A stretch of DNA of 64,000 nt from Thiohalomonas denitrificans (GTDB taxonomy: Bacteria; Pseudomonadota; Gammaproteobacteria; Thiohalomonadales; Thiohalomonadaceae): positions 4,591 to 68,590 of the forward strand of contig NZ_JAENYR010000001.1 of assembly GCF_016841685.1 (NCBI RefSeq), read 5' to 3'. Shown in pieces: positions 11,578 to 21,713 of this stretch. Made by a program: the position numbers and the translations under genes. The notes beneath the pieces were generated by a model that saw nothing but the letters and a program-made list of their open reading frames with translations, was not told where the DNA came from and searched no databases. How positions within the stretch are numbered: position 1 is the first letter of the stretch; each line of letters opens with the position of its first letter.

Positions 11578-11992
11578 GGATTTCACGGTCTTCCGGGTTG
11601 TGCCCTAATTTCCACCACCCCAGGGGGGCATTGGTCGACGGCCGATCCAATTTGCCGCCGCACTCGTCTATAGGCAGAAAGGTCAGCGCATAGAGGCTCG
11701 GAAAATTCCGCCCGCCTTGGCGAGTTTTGATGATCCAGCCGGTTTCAAGCAGCTCCACCAAGGCGTTTTGCAAGCTGCTTTTGGACTTCCAGCCCCTTCT
11801 TTCCATAATCGAAAACGCGGCGGTGAGATCGCCGTTGTTGGTGCCCCGATATTGCGCACCCAAATCCACCAGCAGTTTCACGGCCTGACTCGATAGCCGC
11901 GCATAGTTCCAGTGGTCAGTGCAGATGCGCGGGAGGGCGAAAAACGGCGGGCCTTTCCGGCGATTCTTAACTCGTTCTCGTAATTGGGCCAT
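11534..11992 (-). CDS. Winged-helix protein of mobile islands with iteron-encoded tail
   Basis: 152 residues. Residues 20-115 look like a winged helix (LSSQAVKLLVDLGAQYRG, then NALVELLETGWIIKT and SLYALTF). The plan resembles proteins found in genomic islands and prophages that have a MAR..K..PFFALP start and a C-terminus of repeated P-PHRGQ units. Here the tail is PAPHKGQ-PTPHRGQ, encoded by two of the four DNA iterons. It could bind those iterons and act as a replication or transcription regulator of the element, but this is inference. The upstream 68-residue gene overlaps its start by 26 bp. Confidence 0.7.
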   Translation of the reverse strand: MAQLRERVKNRRKGPPFFALPRICTDHWNYARLSSQAVKLLVDLGAQYRGTNNGDLTAAFSIMERRGWKSKSSLQNALVELLETGWIIKTRQGGRNFPSLYALTFLPIDECGGKLDRPSTNAPLGWWKLGHNPEDREIPAPHKGQPTPHRGQ

Positions 11993-12173
11993 TATTCATC
12001 CCATTCCAGGAGGAACAAAGAGCATCGGCCTTATCGCCGCTGATGCCCTCTCGAAAGTCGTTGGAAGGTCTGGGAGCCACAGCCTCCGCGGCTAAGGCGT
12101 CCAGTTCCTCGACCCAGTCGATTTGTTTCTTGGTGGATTCGTGCGCGGCCTTGTTTGCGGTCTCTTTCGCCAT
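11967..12173 (-). CDS. Small island protein, unknown function
   Basis: 68 residues, charged, no recognised domain (MAKETANKAAHESTKKQIDW..). It lies between the excisionase-like gene and the winged-helix gene and overlaps the latter by 26 bp. This fits the small-gene run AlpA - small protein - wHTH at the core of many integrated elements. The Shine-Dalgarno sequence is weak. It is supported by position rather than by homology. Confidence 0.5.
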   Translation of the reverse strand: MAKETANKAAHESTKKQIDWVEELDALAAEAVAPRPSNDFREGISGDKADALCSSWNGMNNGPITRTS

Positions 12174-12217
12174 ATCAGCTGTCCCCGTTTGCGGTTGGCC
12201 ATAGGGGGCAGCACCAC

Positions 12218-12424
12218 CTACTGGCGGTGCTGCCGAAGCAGCTCAAAGAATTTGTCCTCGTCGATGAGGACACGGCGACCAACACGCAAAAGGGCCGGAC
12301 CGAAACCGTTGCCGGGGATCGTGCCGCGGCTGCTGGGGCGCGGTTTGGACTCAAAGATCAGATTACGCAGCGCCGGCTCGGTGAAGGCGGGGTGGGCTTC
12401 GGCGAATTGTTTGACGCTCAGCAC
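12218..12424 (-). CDS. AlpA/excisionase-type DNA-binding protein
   Basis: 68 residues from a GTG start. It has a MerR-like excisionase helix-turn-helix: SVKQFAEAHPAFTEPALRNL, then RVGRRVLIDEDKFFELLRQ, the beta-hairpin and final helix typical of AlpA/Xis proteins. Such proteins regulate or assist excision of integrated elements, in agreement with the tRNA-Leu gene at the right side of this island. No cognate integrase gene is present in the window. A 9 bp stem (12207-12234) spans its stop region. Confidence 0.8.
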   Translation of the reverse strand: MLSVKQFAEAHPAFTEPALRNLIFESKPRPSSRGTIPGNGFGPALLRVGRRVLIDEDKFFELLRQHRQ

Positions 12425-12426
12425 GC

Positions 12427-12447
12427 GCCCGTATGGGCTTTTTTCTT
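12427..12447 (+). terminator. Possible intrinsic terminator on plus strand
   Basis: GCCC-GTAT-GGGC, a 12 bp palindrome, is followed by TTTTTT-C-TT on the plus strand. It lies directly upstream of the excisionase-like gene, which runs on the minus strand. As a terminator it would stop plus-strand transcription coming from the island. On the minus strand it is a short leader hairpin near the GTG start. The stem is only 4 bp with a 4 nt loop, so this is weak. Confidence 0.3.
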
Positions 12448-12704
12448 CGTTATGCGCTTACCTCTCGTGGTTCGTCTTGACTGCTCGAATGCGGTCGAGG
12501 TCGGCAGATTACGCCCATGAGCGCTGAGGTGAAGGCAAGCGCGACAAACGCGGCTAAGCACGTTAATCGCGCGCATTGCTGTGGGTTTTGTGACTTACAC
12601 GTTGGGGACGGATGATCAGGCGACGGCCCGAATCAGAGAGCAATTCGGGGGAGGAATTTCAGAGGAAGTCGATTTAGCCCCGGTGCGGGGCCACCAAAGA
12701 GAGA

Positions 12705-13301
12705 TTATTCAGTGACAGCCAAACGGTCTTTTTTCATGCGGCCGAGGCGATCCGCAACGTCCTTGCGGCTGGAGCTCTTCTCCTCGCCGGCTTCATTGAT
12801 CCACATGAGGTATTTGTCGTTGGCATCGATGACAAGGCTGGTTCGATCATCGGTTGCGAGGAGGTTGAACACTTCGGACGGCCGGGGCCAACGACCGAAG
12901 CCGGCTTCCAACCGGTCGACAGCCGCCTCCATGGCCTCCCGTAGCGAATCCCAGCGCTTTTTTCTCTTCCCTCCCCTGCCGCGGATCGGTTTATTCATAA
13001 GTGCCGAACCCGACCGCCGAGGATCTGCGTTAAGTATCCCCGCGGGGGCTTCCTCGACCGTCAGGCCAAGTCGCGTTAAGTACTTGCGAAAAAAGTAGCG
13101 ATAGACAACGAGGTCAGAGCCGTCTTCGCTTCCCAAAAGTGTGCATCGCGTAGAGGTCGGGAGAAAACCAGCCTCGGCGTCCTGCTCAAGTTTTTCCCAA
13201 TACTGTTTCCTGGCGCGCGAGTCGTGGGGGTAAGCCAAGCCAGCGAGCTCATAAAGCCTCAAGAGCGGTTTAAGGTGGGTCGGCCGGTCATCAGGTCCCA
13301 A
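12705..13301 (-). CDS. Hypothetical island protein
   Basis: 198 residues from a TTG codon. The frame stays open upstream for 13 more codons but has no better start, so the N-terminus may be truncated. The protein is basic in the middle (NKPIRGRGGKRKKRWD) with predicted helices after it and a Lys/Arg-rich C-terminus. No family is recognised. It occupies the place between the excisionase gene and the STAND gene where an integrase would be expected, yet it shows no tyrosine- or serine-recombinase residues. Confidence 0.5.
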   Translation of the reverse strand: MGPDDRPTHLKPLLRLYELAGLAYPHDSRARKQYWEKLEQDAEAGFLPTSTRCTLLGSEDGSDLVVYRYFFRKYLTRLGLTVEEAPAGILNADPRRSGSALMNKPIRGRGGKRKKRWDSLREAMEAAVDRLEAGFGRWPRPSEVFNLLATDDRTSLVIDANDKYLMWINEAGEEKSSSRKDVADRLGRMKKDRLAVTE

Positions 13302-13582
13302 CCGTTGAAGGCGTAGAAATGTCGTTTCTGTTTCTGCTCAGGCGGGATTATTTTACTTTATGATCAATTTCAGCCCGTCCTTGTTAAACGGGCAACTCCG
13401 GCCAGAAGCGGACCTTCGCGTGGCCCGCTCCATAGCGGCCGGTGAGATTTGATCCCGGTTGCATCCGTTGGGTATCGTCTCAGCTGGCCATCGTAAGCGT
13501 CATTCTGACGGGCTGTGGCTCTGCTGGAGTAGCGCCACCCATAGTTTTCGTCAACTCACAAACTTGAGACGCTGTCCGATCC

Positions 13583-16381
13583 ATGTTTGATCCGCTGGAT
13601 TTGCGCCAAGTCGCACGAATAGAGGCAGTCCACCGCGGCTTTCTCTACCAGCACCTGTATGCGGCGGCGTGCCTGCTGGTGGCCGGCTGGCACGGCGTGC
13701 GATCAGTCACGATTGAATTCGACGAAGACATCGAGCTTGAACTCGACAACGGAGATCGCGTCTACGTCCAGGTCAAGACACGCTCGTCACCGCTGATACA
13801 CAGCGACATCGCCGGTGCGCTGGACCGATTCGAACGACTTCGCCTCGAACACCAGAAGGGACGACGTTCCGGTGGGGCATCCCTAGCGATAGTTGCCAAT
13901 GTGGCACCGGGACCCGAACTGCAGGAACGCCTGGATACCGGTGACCTTCCTGCAGGCGTAGTCCTACTCACGCCCGAAGCGAAAACAGCGCCGGCAGCGT
14001 ACTTGCCACCAGCCTGGACCAGCGTGGGCGACGCGATCAACTGGTGCTCGGATCAAGCTCGCGTGATACCCATGGCCACCCTCGAACCCGAGACGCTGGT
14101 TTGGAAGTTGGCGGGACGGGCGCTTCTGGCGGCGGCTGGTCAAGCACCCAGCCACATTTTCAATACATCCGATCTGCCCACGCTCTTTGAACAGCTCATT
14201 GTCCAGCTACAGCAGTTTCCCGTCCCGCCGGAGGTTTACCGCCCACTCGAGGATGAGCCGGCCTTGGACGGCGAGGCGCGGGTGCGCATCATCAGCGGGC
14301 ATTCCGGCGCGGGTAAGACCGCCTGGGCAGCGCAGGCGGCCCAGCACCTGGGAAGCGAGTGCGCCTACTACGACGTCGGTGACGTGCCGGGTCCCGCGAT
14401 CGCTGCAAGCCTGGTACGCGAACTTGCCGCTCAATGGGCGGCACCCTCCGTCGGTGGCTTGCGTCAGGTGCTTTTACCCGGATCTAGTGGCATCGAATCA
14501 TTGCGTGCCTTGGATAGGTTCCTTGGTGCAAACGCCACGAAGGCGCTTGTTGTGCTCGACAACGCACACCGGGTGCCCGCCAACGATCTGCGGATGCTGA
14601 TAGAGGCCACGCAACATCTGCGCATCGTGCTGTTGGCGCAACCCTCGCAATCGATCGCCGAGTTGGAAGCCACCATCGGCCTGCAGCAGGAAATCCTGCG
14701 CGGGTGGGGGTTGGACCAGGCCGCAGCAGAAGTACACGCCCAAGGTGCGCGAGCATCGGCCACAGAGCTCGGTCGGCTGTTGACCCTGACCGGTGGCCTG
14801 CCGCTGTACGTTCGGACCGCCGCTCAGCTGAGTGCAGCCCAGTACGACGGTGATGTGGCGGCGATGTGCACTGCAATCGAGGCCCACACGAACCTGGTCG
14901 AGACCGCGCAGGAATCGCTCCTTAGTCGCTCTTTCGACGCCCTGCCGGAATCGGCGCGCAACTGCGCTACAGTTCTGAGTCTCAGCGACGTGCCGCTGAG
15001 CGAAGAGGAATCCGCGAAACTGGCCAAGGCCACGTTCGGCCTCGACGCACCAGCGCTTGCCGCTGCGGTGCGGACACTGGAGCCTATTGGCATAGTGCGC
15101 GTCTACGGCGCCCGGCGGCTGCAGATCCATGACGCGTTTCGGGTGCTCGGCCTGCGCCGGTACGCCGAGATCGCACCGTCGCAAGCAACGGCAGGCCGCC
15201 ACGCGCTGAAGGAGCTGATCCTCGAGTCATTCGAGAAGGACAGCGAATACTCGCGCTTCCCTCTTTTCATTCGCACCCTCGTGGAGCTAGGCGAGCTTAA
15301 GCCATTGGTCGATATCGCGACCGAGGAGTGGTTCCATGAGCTCGGCGTGAATAGCGGTATCTGGGATGCGCTTGGGGCCGCAGCTTCGGACGAGAAGATC
15401 GACCCTGAGCAGCGGTTCTATGCGCTCGACGGGTTGGTGTTCACCGGAATGAAGTCAGGCGATGCGGCCAATATCGACGAGCAGCTGCGAGCCATGGAGG
15501 CTCTCGTTGCCAAGCATGACCTCGGCCCCCACGAGGAACTGGTGGTCTTGCTCAAGCGTATGTTGTTCGAGGCCAATCGCGGCAACGAGGCCGCAACGAG
15601 GCAAGCCATGGAGCGGGCGATGGCGTTCGCTCCTAACTCGTCTGAGCATCAGCGCATCCTGCGCTACAACATCGCATATGCCCTGTTCCAGCTTGGGCAC
15701 CATGCGGAAGCCGAAGGTATCGTTCGCGAACTGGTTGAGGAGTACTTCAACCTTCTGGGATTGACGCAGCAGGACATTTTCGGTGCCAGCAACGCTAAGA
15801 TTGCTAAGTTGCTGAGGCTAAGCCCCACACTGCATGATGACATCAAGCACCTAGCTGACTCGCTTGATGTTCTCGCTCGCGTCACCAACGCCCAAGGGCG
15901 GGATTCAGGGCTTGCTCGGGTGCATGCGGCGAAGCTCTACGGCATGGCTAACGCATTGGACTCCTTCGTGAATGTTAATCAGGACCTCGTCGACGAATTC
16001 CTCGGGCGCGGCGACTGCATCGGCGCGAGGCAGGTAATCGAGGAGCATCTGCTGCCGGTGGTTGTCGAACACAAGATGCTGGACAGGATTGTCCCTGTTC
16101 GAAGCCAATATGCCGTAGTTCTCGGCTATTGCGGTGAATACGATGCCGCCGACGCGGAGCTGGACCGGCTAGCCCCCTATCGGCCGGGACTCACCGAACA
16201 TCAGCGCGCCGAGATTGACAACCAGCGTGGGCTTGTGGCGCAACTGCGCCAGATCGGCATACGACCTGGCATGCCCGAGATTTCGAGGAAGCGTGCATTA
16301 CGCCGTATCAAGGTGGGGCGCAACGAGGCATGCCCTTGTGGGTCCGGGTTGAAATACAAGCGATGCCACGGACGGTCCTAG
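13583..16381 (+). CDS. STAND ATPase with Cap4/DUF4297-like nuclease and SEC-C motif
   Basis: 932 residues. Residues 15-165 look like a PD-(D/E)XK nuclease of the Cap4/DUF4297 type: GFLYQHLYAAACLL, then FDEDIELELDNGDRVYVQVK with the QVK at 63-65. A P-loop STAND module follows: Walker A GHSGAGKT (239-246), Walker B ALVVLDNA (321-328) and GLP near 405. Helical, TPR-like repeats fill about 540-890. The C-terminus is a SEC-C zinc motif, CPCGSG..YKRCHG (917-930). The plan is that of Avs-like antiphage sensors: nuclease effector, nucleotide switch, superhelical sensor. It is the only plus-strand gene of the island and stands next to type I R-M. Defence is inferred; the SEC-C tail is unusual. Confidence 0.85.
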   Translation: MFDPLDLRQVARIEAVHRGFLYQHLYAAACLLVAGWHGVRSVTIEFDEDIELELDNGDRVYVQVKTRSSPLIHSDIAGALDRFERLRLEHQKGRRSGGASLAIVANVAPGPELQERLDTGDLPAGVVLLTPEAKTAPAAYLPPAWTSVGDAINWCSDQARVIPMATLEPETLVWKLAGRALLAAAGQAPSHIFNTSDLPTLFEQLIVQLQQFPVPPEVYRPLEDEPALDGEARVRIISGHSGAGKTAWAAQAAQHLGSECAYYDVGDVPGPAIAASLVRELAAQWAAPSVGGLRQVLLPGSSGIESLRALDRFLGANATKALVVLDNAHRVPANDLRMLIEATQHLRIVLLAQPSQSIAELEATIGLQQEILRGWGLDQAAAEVHAQGARASATELGRLLTLTGGLPLYVRTAAQLSAAQYDGDVAAMCTAIEAHTNLVETAQESLLSRSFDALPESARNCATVLSLSDVPLSEEESAKLAKATFGLDAPALAAAVRTLEPIGIVRVYGARRLQIHDAFRVLGLRRYAEIAPSQATAGRHALKELILESFEKDSEYSRFPLFIRTLVELGELKPLVDIATEEWFHELGVNSGIWDALGAAASDEKIDPEQRFYALDGLVFTGMKSGDAANIDEQLRAMEALVAKHDLGPHEELVVLLKRMLFEANRGNEAATRQAMERAMAFAPNSSEHQRILRYNIAYALFQLGHHAEAEGIVRELVEEYFNLLGLTQQDIFGASNAKIAKLLRLSPTLHDDIKHLADSLDVLARVTNAQGRDSGLARVHAAKLYGMANALDSFVNVNQDLVDEFLGRGDCIGARQVIEEHLLPVVVEHKMLDRIVPVRSQYAVVLGYCGEYDAADAELDRLAPYRPGLTEHQRAEIDNQRGLVAQLRQIGIRPGMPEISRKRALRRIKVGRNEACPCGSGLKYKRCHGRS

Positions 16382-16566
16382 GCAGCCGGAGCTGAATCGC
16401 CCGCCTTGCGCAAAGCGCTGGGCGAGCTCCTGCGCGGCATGCTTCGAAGCGTGAGAATTGACAACCGAAAGTAGGTTTGTTGCTCCGAACTGTCCCACCA
16501 GTGTCCCGTCAGGCGGCGGGAGATATTCGAGGATAGGGGCTAAGGCGCGTAACTTCTTGAAAAGGT

Positions 16567-16654
16567 TGGTGCCGAGGGTCGGAGTCGAACCGACACTGGG
16601 TTGCCCCAACCAGATTTTGAGTCTGGCGCGTCTACCAATTTCGCCACCCCGGCA
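16567..16654 (-). tRNA. tRNA-Leu (anticodon CAA)
   Basis: Read on the minus strand, the 85 nt body starts TGCCGGGGTGGCGAAATTGG and ends CTCGGCA, followed by an encoded CCA. The anticodon arm is CCAGA-CTCAAAA-TCTGG (anticodon CAA, reading UUG). A variable arm of class II size (TTGGGGCAACCCA) and a T arm with GTTCGACTCC are present. Its 3' end faces the accessory island at 1-16.5 kb, the usual geometry for integration into a tRNA gene. Confidence 0.97.
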
Positions 16655-16731
16655 TGAACCGCCACATTATAGGGATTAGTGCGGCGTAAACAAGGGCGGG
16701 TTGCTGATGAATCTGGTAATATTCGCCGCCC

Positions 16732-17790
16732 ATGCAGCGCACCGACTTCCATTTCGACCTCCCTGATGAGTTGATCGCCCAGCGTCCCGCCGAGCAGCGG
16801 ACGGGCAGTCGTCTGCTTGTGCTCGATGGTCGTGACGGGCGCCTGGAGGATAGGCGCTTCCCGGAGATCGAGGCTCTTTTGTCCCCGGGGGATCTGCTGG
16901 TGTTCAACGATACCCGGGTGATCCCGGCCCGGCTGTTTGGCCGCAAGGCCTCCGGCGGACGGGTCGAGGTGCTGGTGGAGCGCATCATCGACGAGCGGCG
17001 GGTATTTGCTCATGTGCGGGCCAGCAAGTCGCCCAGGCCCGGTTCGATGCTGCGGCTGGAGGATGCCGTGGAGGTGACGGTCGCCGGGCGCGACGGGGAG
17101 TTGTTCGAACTGAGCTTTCCCGAGCCGGTTTTTGAGGTTTTGGAGGCCTACGGCCGCATGCCTCTGCCGCCCTATATCGAGAGGGAGGCGGGCGAGACCG
17201 ATGCCGAGCGCTATCAGACGGTGTTTGCCCGGAAGAAGGGTGCGGTTGCGGCGCCGACCGCGGGGCTGCACTTTGACGAGCCCCTGCTGGAGCGCCTGCG
17301 CAGTAAAGGGATCGAATTCGCCCATGTGACGCTGCACGTGGGGGCCGGCACTTTTCAGCCGGTGCGCGTGGACAGCATCCACGAACACCACATGCACTCC
17401 GAGTACCTGGAGGTGCCTGAAAGTGTGTGCCGGGCGGTTGCCCGTACCCGGGAACGCGGCGGCCGGGTGGTTGCGGTGGGAACCACGGTGGTGCGCAGCC
17501 TGGAATCGGCCGCCCGCGAGGGTGTCCTGACACCCTTTGCGGGGGAGACGGACATTTTCATCTACCCGGGATACCGGTTCCGGGTGGTGGATGCCCTTTT
17601 GACCAATTTCCACCTGCCCGAATCAACCCTCCTGATGTTAGTCTCGGCCTTCGCCGGGCGGGAAAACGTCTTGGCCGCTTACCGGCATGCGGTGGAAGAG
17701 TGCTATCGGTTCTTCAGCTACGGCGATGCCATGTTCATCCTGCCGGGCCCTGGGGCGAAAACCACAGAGGGTGCCAGTAGTGAAGGGTAA
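16732..17790 (+). CDS. queA: tRNA preQ1(34) S-adenosylmethionine ribosyltransferase-isomerase
   Basis: 352 residues. It transfers and rearranges the ribosyl part of SAM onto preQ1-modified tRNA to make epoxyqueuosine. Hallmarks are [19 protein letters not shown] at the start, [31 protein letters not shown] and the ending [27 protein letters not shown]. The last 14 or so codons (after [12 protein letters not shown]) run through a small intergenic-type repeat and are unlikely to be conserved. It is directly upstream of tgt, as usual, in the queA-tgt-yajC-secDF order. Confidence 0.98.
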   Translation: MQRTDFHFDLPDELIAQRPAEQRTGSRLLVLDGRDGRLEDRRFPEIEALLSPGDLLVFNDTRVIPARLFGRKASGGRVEVLVERIIDERRVFAHVRASKSPRPGSMLRLEDAVEVTVAGRDGELFELSFPEPVFEVLEAYGRMPLPPYIEREAGETDAERYQTVFARKKGAVAAPTAGLHFDEPLLERLRSKGIEFAHVTLHVGAGTFQPVRVDSIHEHHMHSEYLEVPESVCRAVARTRERGGRVVAVGTTVVRSLESAAREGVLTPFAGETDIFIYPGYRFRVVDALLTNFHLPESTLLMLVSAFAGRENVLAAYRHAVEECYRFFSYGDAMFILPGPGAKTTEGASSEG

Positions 17791-17824
17791 ACAAAAAGTG
17801 GGTGTTCTCTTGTTCTCCGTGGTT
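17759..17824. repeat. Small foldback repeat overlapping queA 3' end
   Basis: AACCACAGAGG at 17759 pairs imperfectly with CTCCGTGGTT ending at 17824. This makes a 66 bp inverted structure between queA and tgt that resembles the CACGGGGA foldbacks further downstream. It supplies the last codons of queA and ends 5 bp before the tgt start. Confidence 0.45.
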
Positions 17825-17826
17825 GA

Positions 17827-18936
<1,110 letters not shown>

Positions 18937-18974
18937 ATGGGCAATGACGCGCGTCGGTATGTCATAATGGCAGT

Positions 18975-19360
18975 GGGCACTTCTAATAATCCAACGCGGA
19001 TTCTGTTGGCCCCAAACTCGCCGGGGCCAGGGCGCGTTGTGCAGGCAGCAGCTACGGGCATCCTGCCCTCTCGCTGCATACCGGCCATCCTGGCCATAAG
19101 GGTGATTCCCTTTTCAGGCAGCGCGCAAATCCGCCGGGAGCGGGTTTGGACGGCCGCAGGCCGGCCCGAAGGGCGTCCAGGGATGGAGTCCGCAACGCCG
19201 GGATCGGCGATTTTGGGGCCAACCCTTCGGGCTCGGGCCGTTTTGTCCGCTGGACCGCGTTGCAGCTCGCTTATGTGGAACAACCACACATCGCTCGCTG
19301 CGCCTTGCCAACGAACAAAACGGCCGCGAGCAGAACCGTCTTGGATTATTAGAAGTGCCC
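18975..19360. mobile_element. MITE-like foldback element, 386 bp
   Basis: A perfect 20 bp terminal inverted repeat, GGGCACTTCTAATAATCCAA at 18975-18994 and its complement at 19341-19360, bounds a gene-free block. Inside lie further nested inverted repeats: GGCCGTTTTGT at 19236-19246 with its complement at 19315-19325, and GCTCGCTTATGTGG pairing with CCACACATCGCTCGC around AACAA. No transposase frame is present. It separates tgt from yajC and is most simply a non-autonomous derivative of an insertion sequence. No clear target duplication could be seen. Confidence 0.8.
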
Positions 19361-19409
19361 CTTAATGATTGGCGACGAATAAAACCAACCTAGAAGAAGG
19401 AAACCCTTT

Positions 19410-19739
19410 ATGAGTTTTTTCATCTCTGATGCCTTTGCTCAGGCAGCCGACGGCGCCCAGCCCAACATTTTGGAGGCGCTGTTTCCCTTTGTTATTCTCT
19501 TTGTGGTGTTTTACTTTCTGCTCATTCGGCCGCAGTCAAAACGGGCCAAAGAGCACAAGAAGTTGGTCCAGGAGCTCTCCAAGGGAGATGAGGTGGTGAC
19601 CCAGGGTGGCGTGCTCGGCAAGATCGTCGAGGTCGATGAGAACTTTCTCGTGCTTGAAGTTGCGGACAACGTGCAGATTAAGCTGCAGCGTCAGTCAGTC
19701 GCCAGCCTGATGCCCAAGGGCACCATAAAGAGCATCTAA
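19410..19739 (+). CDS. yajC: Sec translocon accessory protein YajC
   Basis: 109 residues. One membrane segment (ILEALFPFVILFVVFYFLLI, about 20-39) precedes the family signature RPQSKRAKEHKKL and a small cytoplasmic domain (GDEVVTQGGVLGKIVEVDE..V.LEV). It associates with SecDF in the inner membrane. A good Shine-Dalgarno (GAAGGA) lies upstream of the ATG. The MITE-like element ends 50 bp before it, so this part of the operon probably has to be transcribed through the element or from a promoter near its right end. Confidence 0.97.
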   Translation: MSFFISDAFAQAADGAQPNILEALFPFVILFVVFYFLLIRPQSKRAKEHKKLVQELSKGDEVVTQGGVLGKIVEVDENFLVLEVADNVQIKLQRQSVASLMPKGTIKSI

Positions 19740-19852
19740 TTCATTCCGAAAATGCCCCGATCGCGGCCCGGGCCGAGGGTCCATGAATCGCTCTGCGATT
19801 GATTGAAACCTCGGACCAGGCCGGGACCGGTGCGTTATGCCTGAGATGTCCC

Positions 19853-21703
19853 ATGAATCGATATCCGCTCTGGAAATACCTTTTGGTCGTCGCCGTGCTG
19901 GTGTTCGGGGTGATTTATGCCCTGCCCAACCTTTACGGTGACGATCCGGCCCTCCAGATTTCCGGTACCCGCATGGCGGAGGTCACCACCTCGACTTCCC
20001 GGCAGGTGGCCGCCGTCCTTAATGAAAACGGGATCGCCTATCAGGACATCGAGTACGAGGAGAAAAACCTCCTGGTCCGTCTTGCCGACACCGATGCCCA
20101 GCTCAAGGCCTATGACTTGGTTCGTGCGGAGCTGCCCGAGTATGCGGTTGCCCTTAACCTGGCTCCGGCAACCCCCGACTGGCTGAGGAGCTTCAATGCG
20201 GCGCCCATGTATCTCGGGCTGGATCTGCGTGGTGGCGTGCATTTTCTGATGCAGGTCGACATGGATGCAGCGCTCACCCAGGCGGTCGAGCGCTACGTCA
20301 GCGATATTCGCACTCTGCTGCGCGAAAATCGCGTGCGCTATCTGAGTATCAATGCCGAAGATGGTCGGGTGACGGTGAAATTCCGCGATGCCGCCGAGCG
20401 CGACAAGGCGGAGCAGGCGGTGGCCGAGGAGTATCGCACGCTGGCCCTCGATACGGCGGAGCAGGGCGGTACGCCCTATCTGTATGCCAGCCTGGACGAT
20501 GCTGAAGCTCAGGAAGTGCGCAAGTTTGCCATCAAGCAGAACATCACCACCTTGCGGAACCGGGTGAACGAACTCGGCGTTGCCGAGCCGGTGATCCAGC
20601 AGCAGGGTGAAGAGCGCATTGTGGTTCAGCTGCCGGGTATCCAGGACACGGCCCGCGCCAAGGATATCCTCGGGGCCACTGCGACCCTGGAGTATCGCAT
20701 GGTGGATGAGGAGCACGACGTCGAGGCGGCACTGCAGGGCCGCGTTCCCCCCGAGTCGCGTCTCTATAAAGAGCGCGACGGCCGGCCGATCCTGCTTCAG
20801 AAGCGGGTCATCATTACGGGTGACCAGATCATCGATGCGGCCTCGGGAATCGACTCCCAAAGCGGAAGTCCGATGGTGACTGTGACCCTTGATGGGCAGG
20901 GTGCGCGCAAGATGGCCGACAACACCCAGGCCAACGTCGGCAAGCGCATGGCGGTGGTTTTCATTGAAAACCGCCCCGAGATCCGCATCGTCGACGGCGA
21001 GCCGCAGCAGGTCACCCAACGGATCGAAGAGGTGATCAGCGTCGCCGTGATCCGCGAGCCATTCGGGAAACGCTTCCAGACCACGGGGCTGGACAGTACC
21101 GAAGAGGCCCGTAACCTGGCGCTGCTGCTACGTGCCGGCGCCCTTGCCGCCCCAATGAATATCGTGGAGGAGCGGACCGTCGGGCCAAGCCTGGGTCAGG
21201 ACAATATCGATCAGGGTTTTGCCTCAGTGTTGATTGGCTTCGTGCTGGTGCTGGCATTCATGGTGCTCTGGTACAAGGGTTTCGGCCTGGTGGCGAACCT
21301 CGCCCTGGCGGCCAACCTGGTGCTTATCGTTGCACTGCTTTCGATGTTGCAGGCCACGCTCACTCTGCCGGGCATCGCCGGTATCGTGCTGACGGTCGGC
21401 ATGGCGGTGGACGCCAACGTGCTGATCTTCGAACGGATTCGCGAGGAGCTGCGGGTGGGCAATACGCCGCACGCGAGTATCAAGGCGGGTTACGAGAAGG
21501 CCCTTTCCACCATTGCCGACGCCAACGTCACCACGCTGATTGCCGCGTTGGTGCTGTTCAGCTTCGGTACCGGGCCGATCAAGGGCTTCGCCATCACCCT
21601 GTCACTGGGCATCATCACTTCGATGTTTACCGCCATCATGGGGACCCGTGCCGTCATCAATCTGGCCGTCGGCAGCAAGCGGCTGAAGAAACTGTCGATC
21701 TGA
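19853..21703 (+). CDS. secD: Protein translocase subunit SecD
   Basis: 616 residues from ATG 19853 (MNRYPLWKYLLVVAVLVFGV); the frame is open 18 codons further upstream, but family members start here. TM1 is at the N-terminus. The periplasmic P1 region contains MYLGLDLRGGVHFLMQVDM, and NITTLRNRVNELGVAEPVIQ and VVQLPGIQDTARAKDILG follow. The C-terminal five-TM bundle has the conserved GMAVDANVLIFERIREEL. With SecF it uses the proton gradient to pull secreted proteins across the inner membrane. It is followed by secF after 10 bp. Confidence 0.97.
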   Translation: MNRYPLWKYLLVVAVLVFGVIYALPNLYGDDPALQISGTRMAEVTTSTSRQVAAVLNENGIAYQDIEYEEKNLLVRLADTDAQLKAYDLVRAELPEYAVALNLAPATPDWLRSFNAAPMYLGLDLRGGVHFLMQVDMDAALTQAVERYVSDIRTLLRENRVRYLSINAEDGRVTVKFRDAAERDKAEQAVAEEYRTLALDTAEQGGTPYLYASLDDAEAQEVRKFAIKQNITTLRNRVNELGVAEPVIQQQGEERIVVQLPGIQDTARAKDILGATATLEYRMVDEEHDVEAALQGRVPPESRLYKERDGRPILLQKRVIITGDQIIDAASGIDSQSGSPMVTVTLDGQGARKMADNTQANVGKRMAVVFIENRPEIRIVDGEPQQVTQRIEEVISVAVIREPFGKRFQTTGLDSTEEARNLALLLRAGALAAPMNIVEERTVGPSLGQDNIDQGFASVLIGFVLVLAFMVLWYKGFGLVANLALAANLVLIVALLSMLQATLTLPGIAGIVLTVGMAVDANVLIFERIREELRVGNTPHASIKAGYEKALSTIADANVTTLIAALVLFSFGTGPIKGFAITLSLGIITSMFTAIMGTRAVINLAVGSKRLKKLSI

Positions 21704-21713
21704 GGAGTGCACC

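Noticed and set aside
16298-16609. Integrase remnant beside tRNA-Leu
   Set aside because: The 103-codon minus-strand frame here runs into the tRNA and shows no recombinase residues, so I could not support it as an integrase.
19835-21019. Minus-strand 394-codon frame opposite secD
   Set aside because: The secD motifs are unambiguous; the antisense frame is a shadow.
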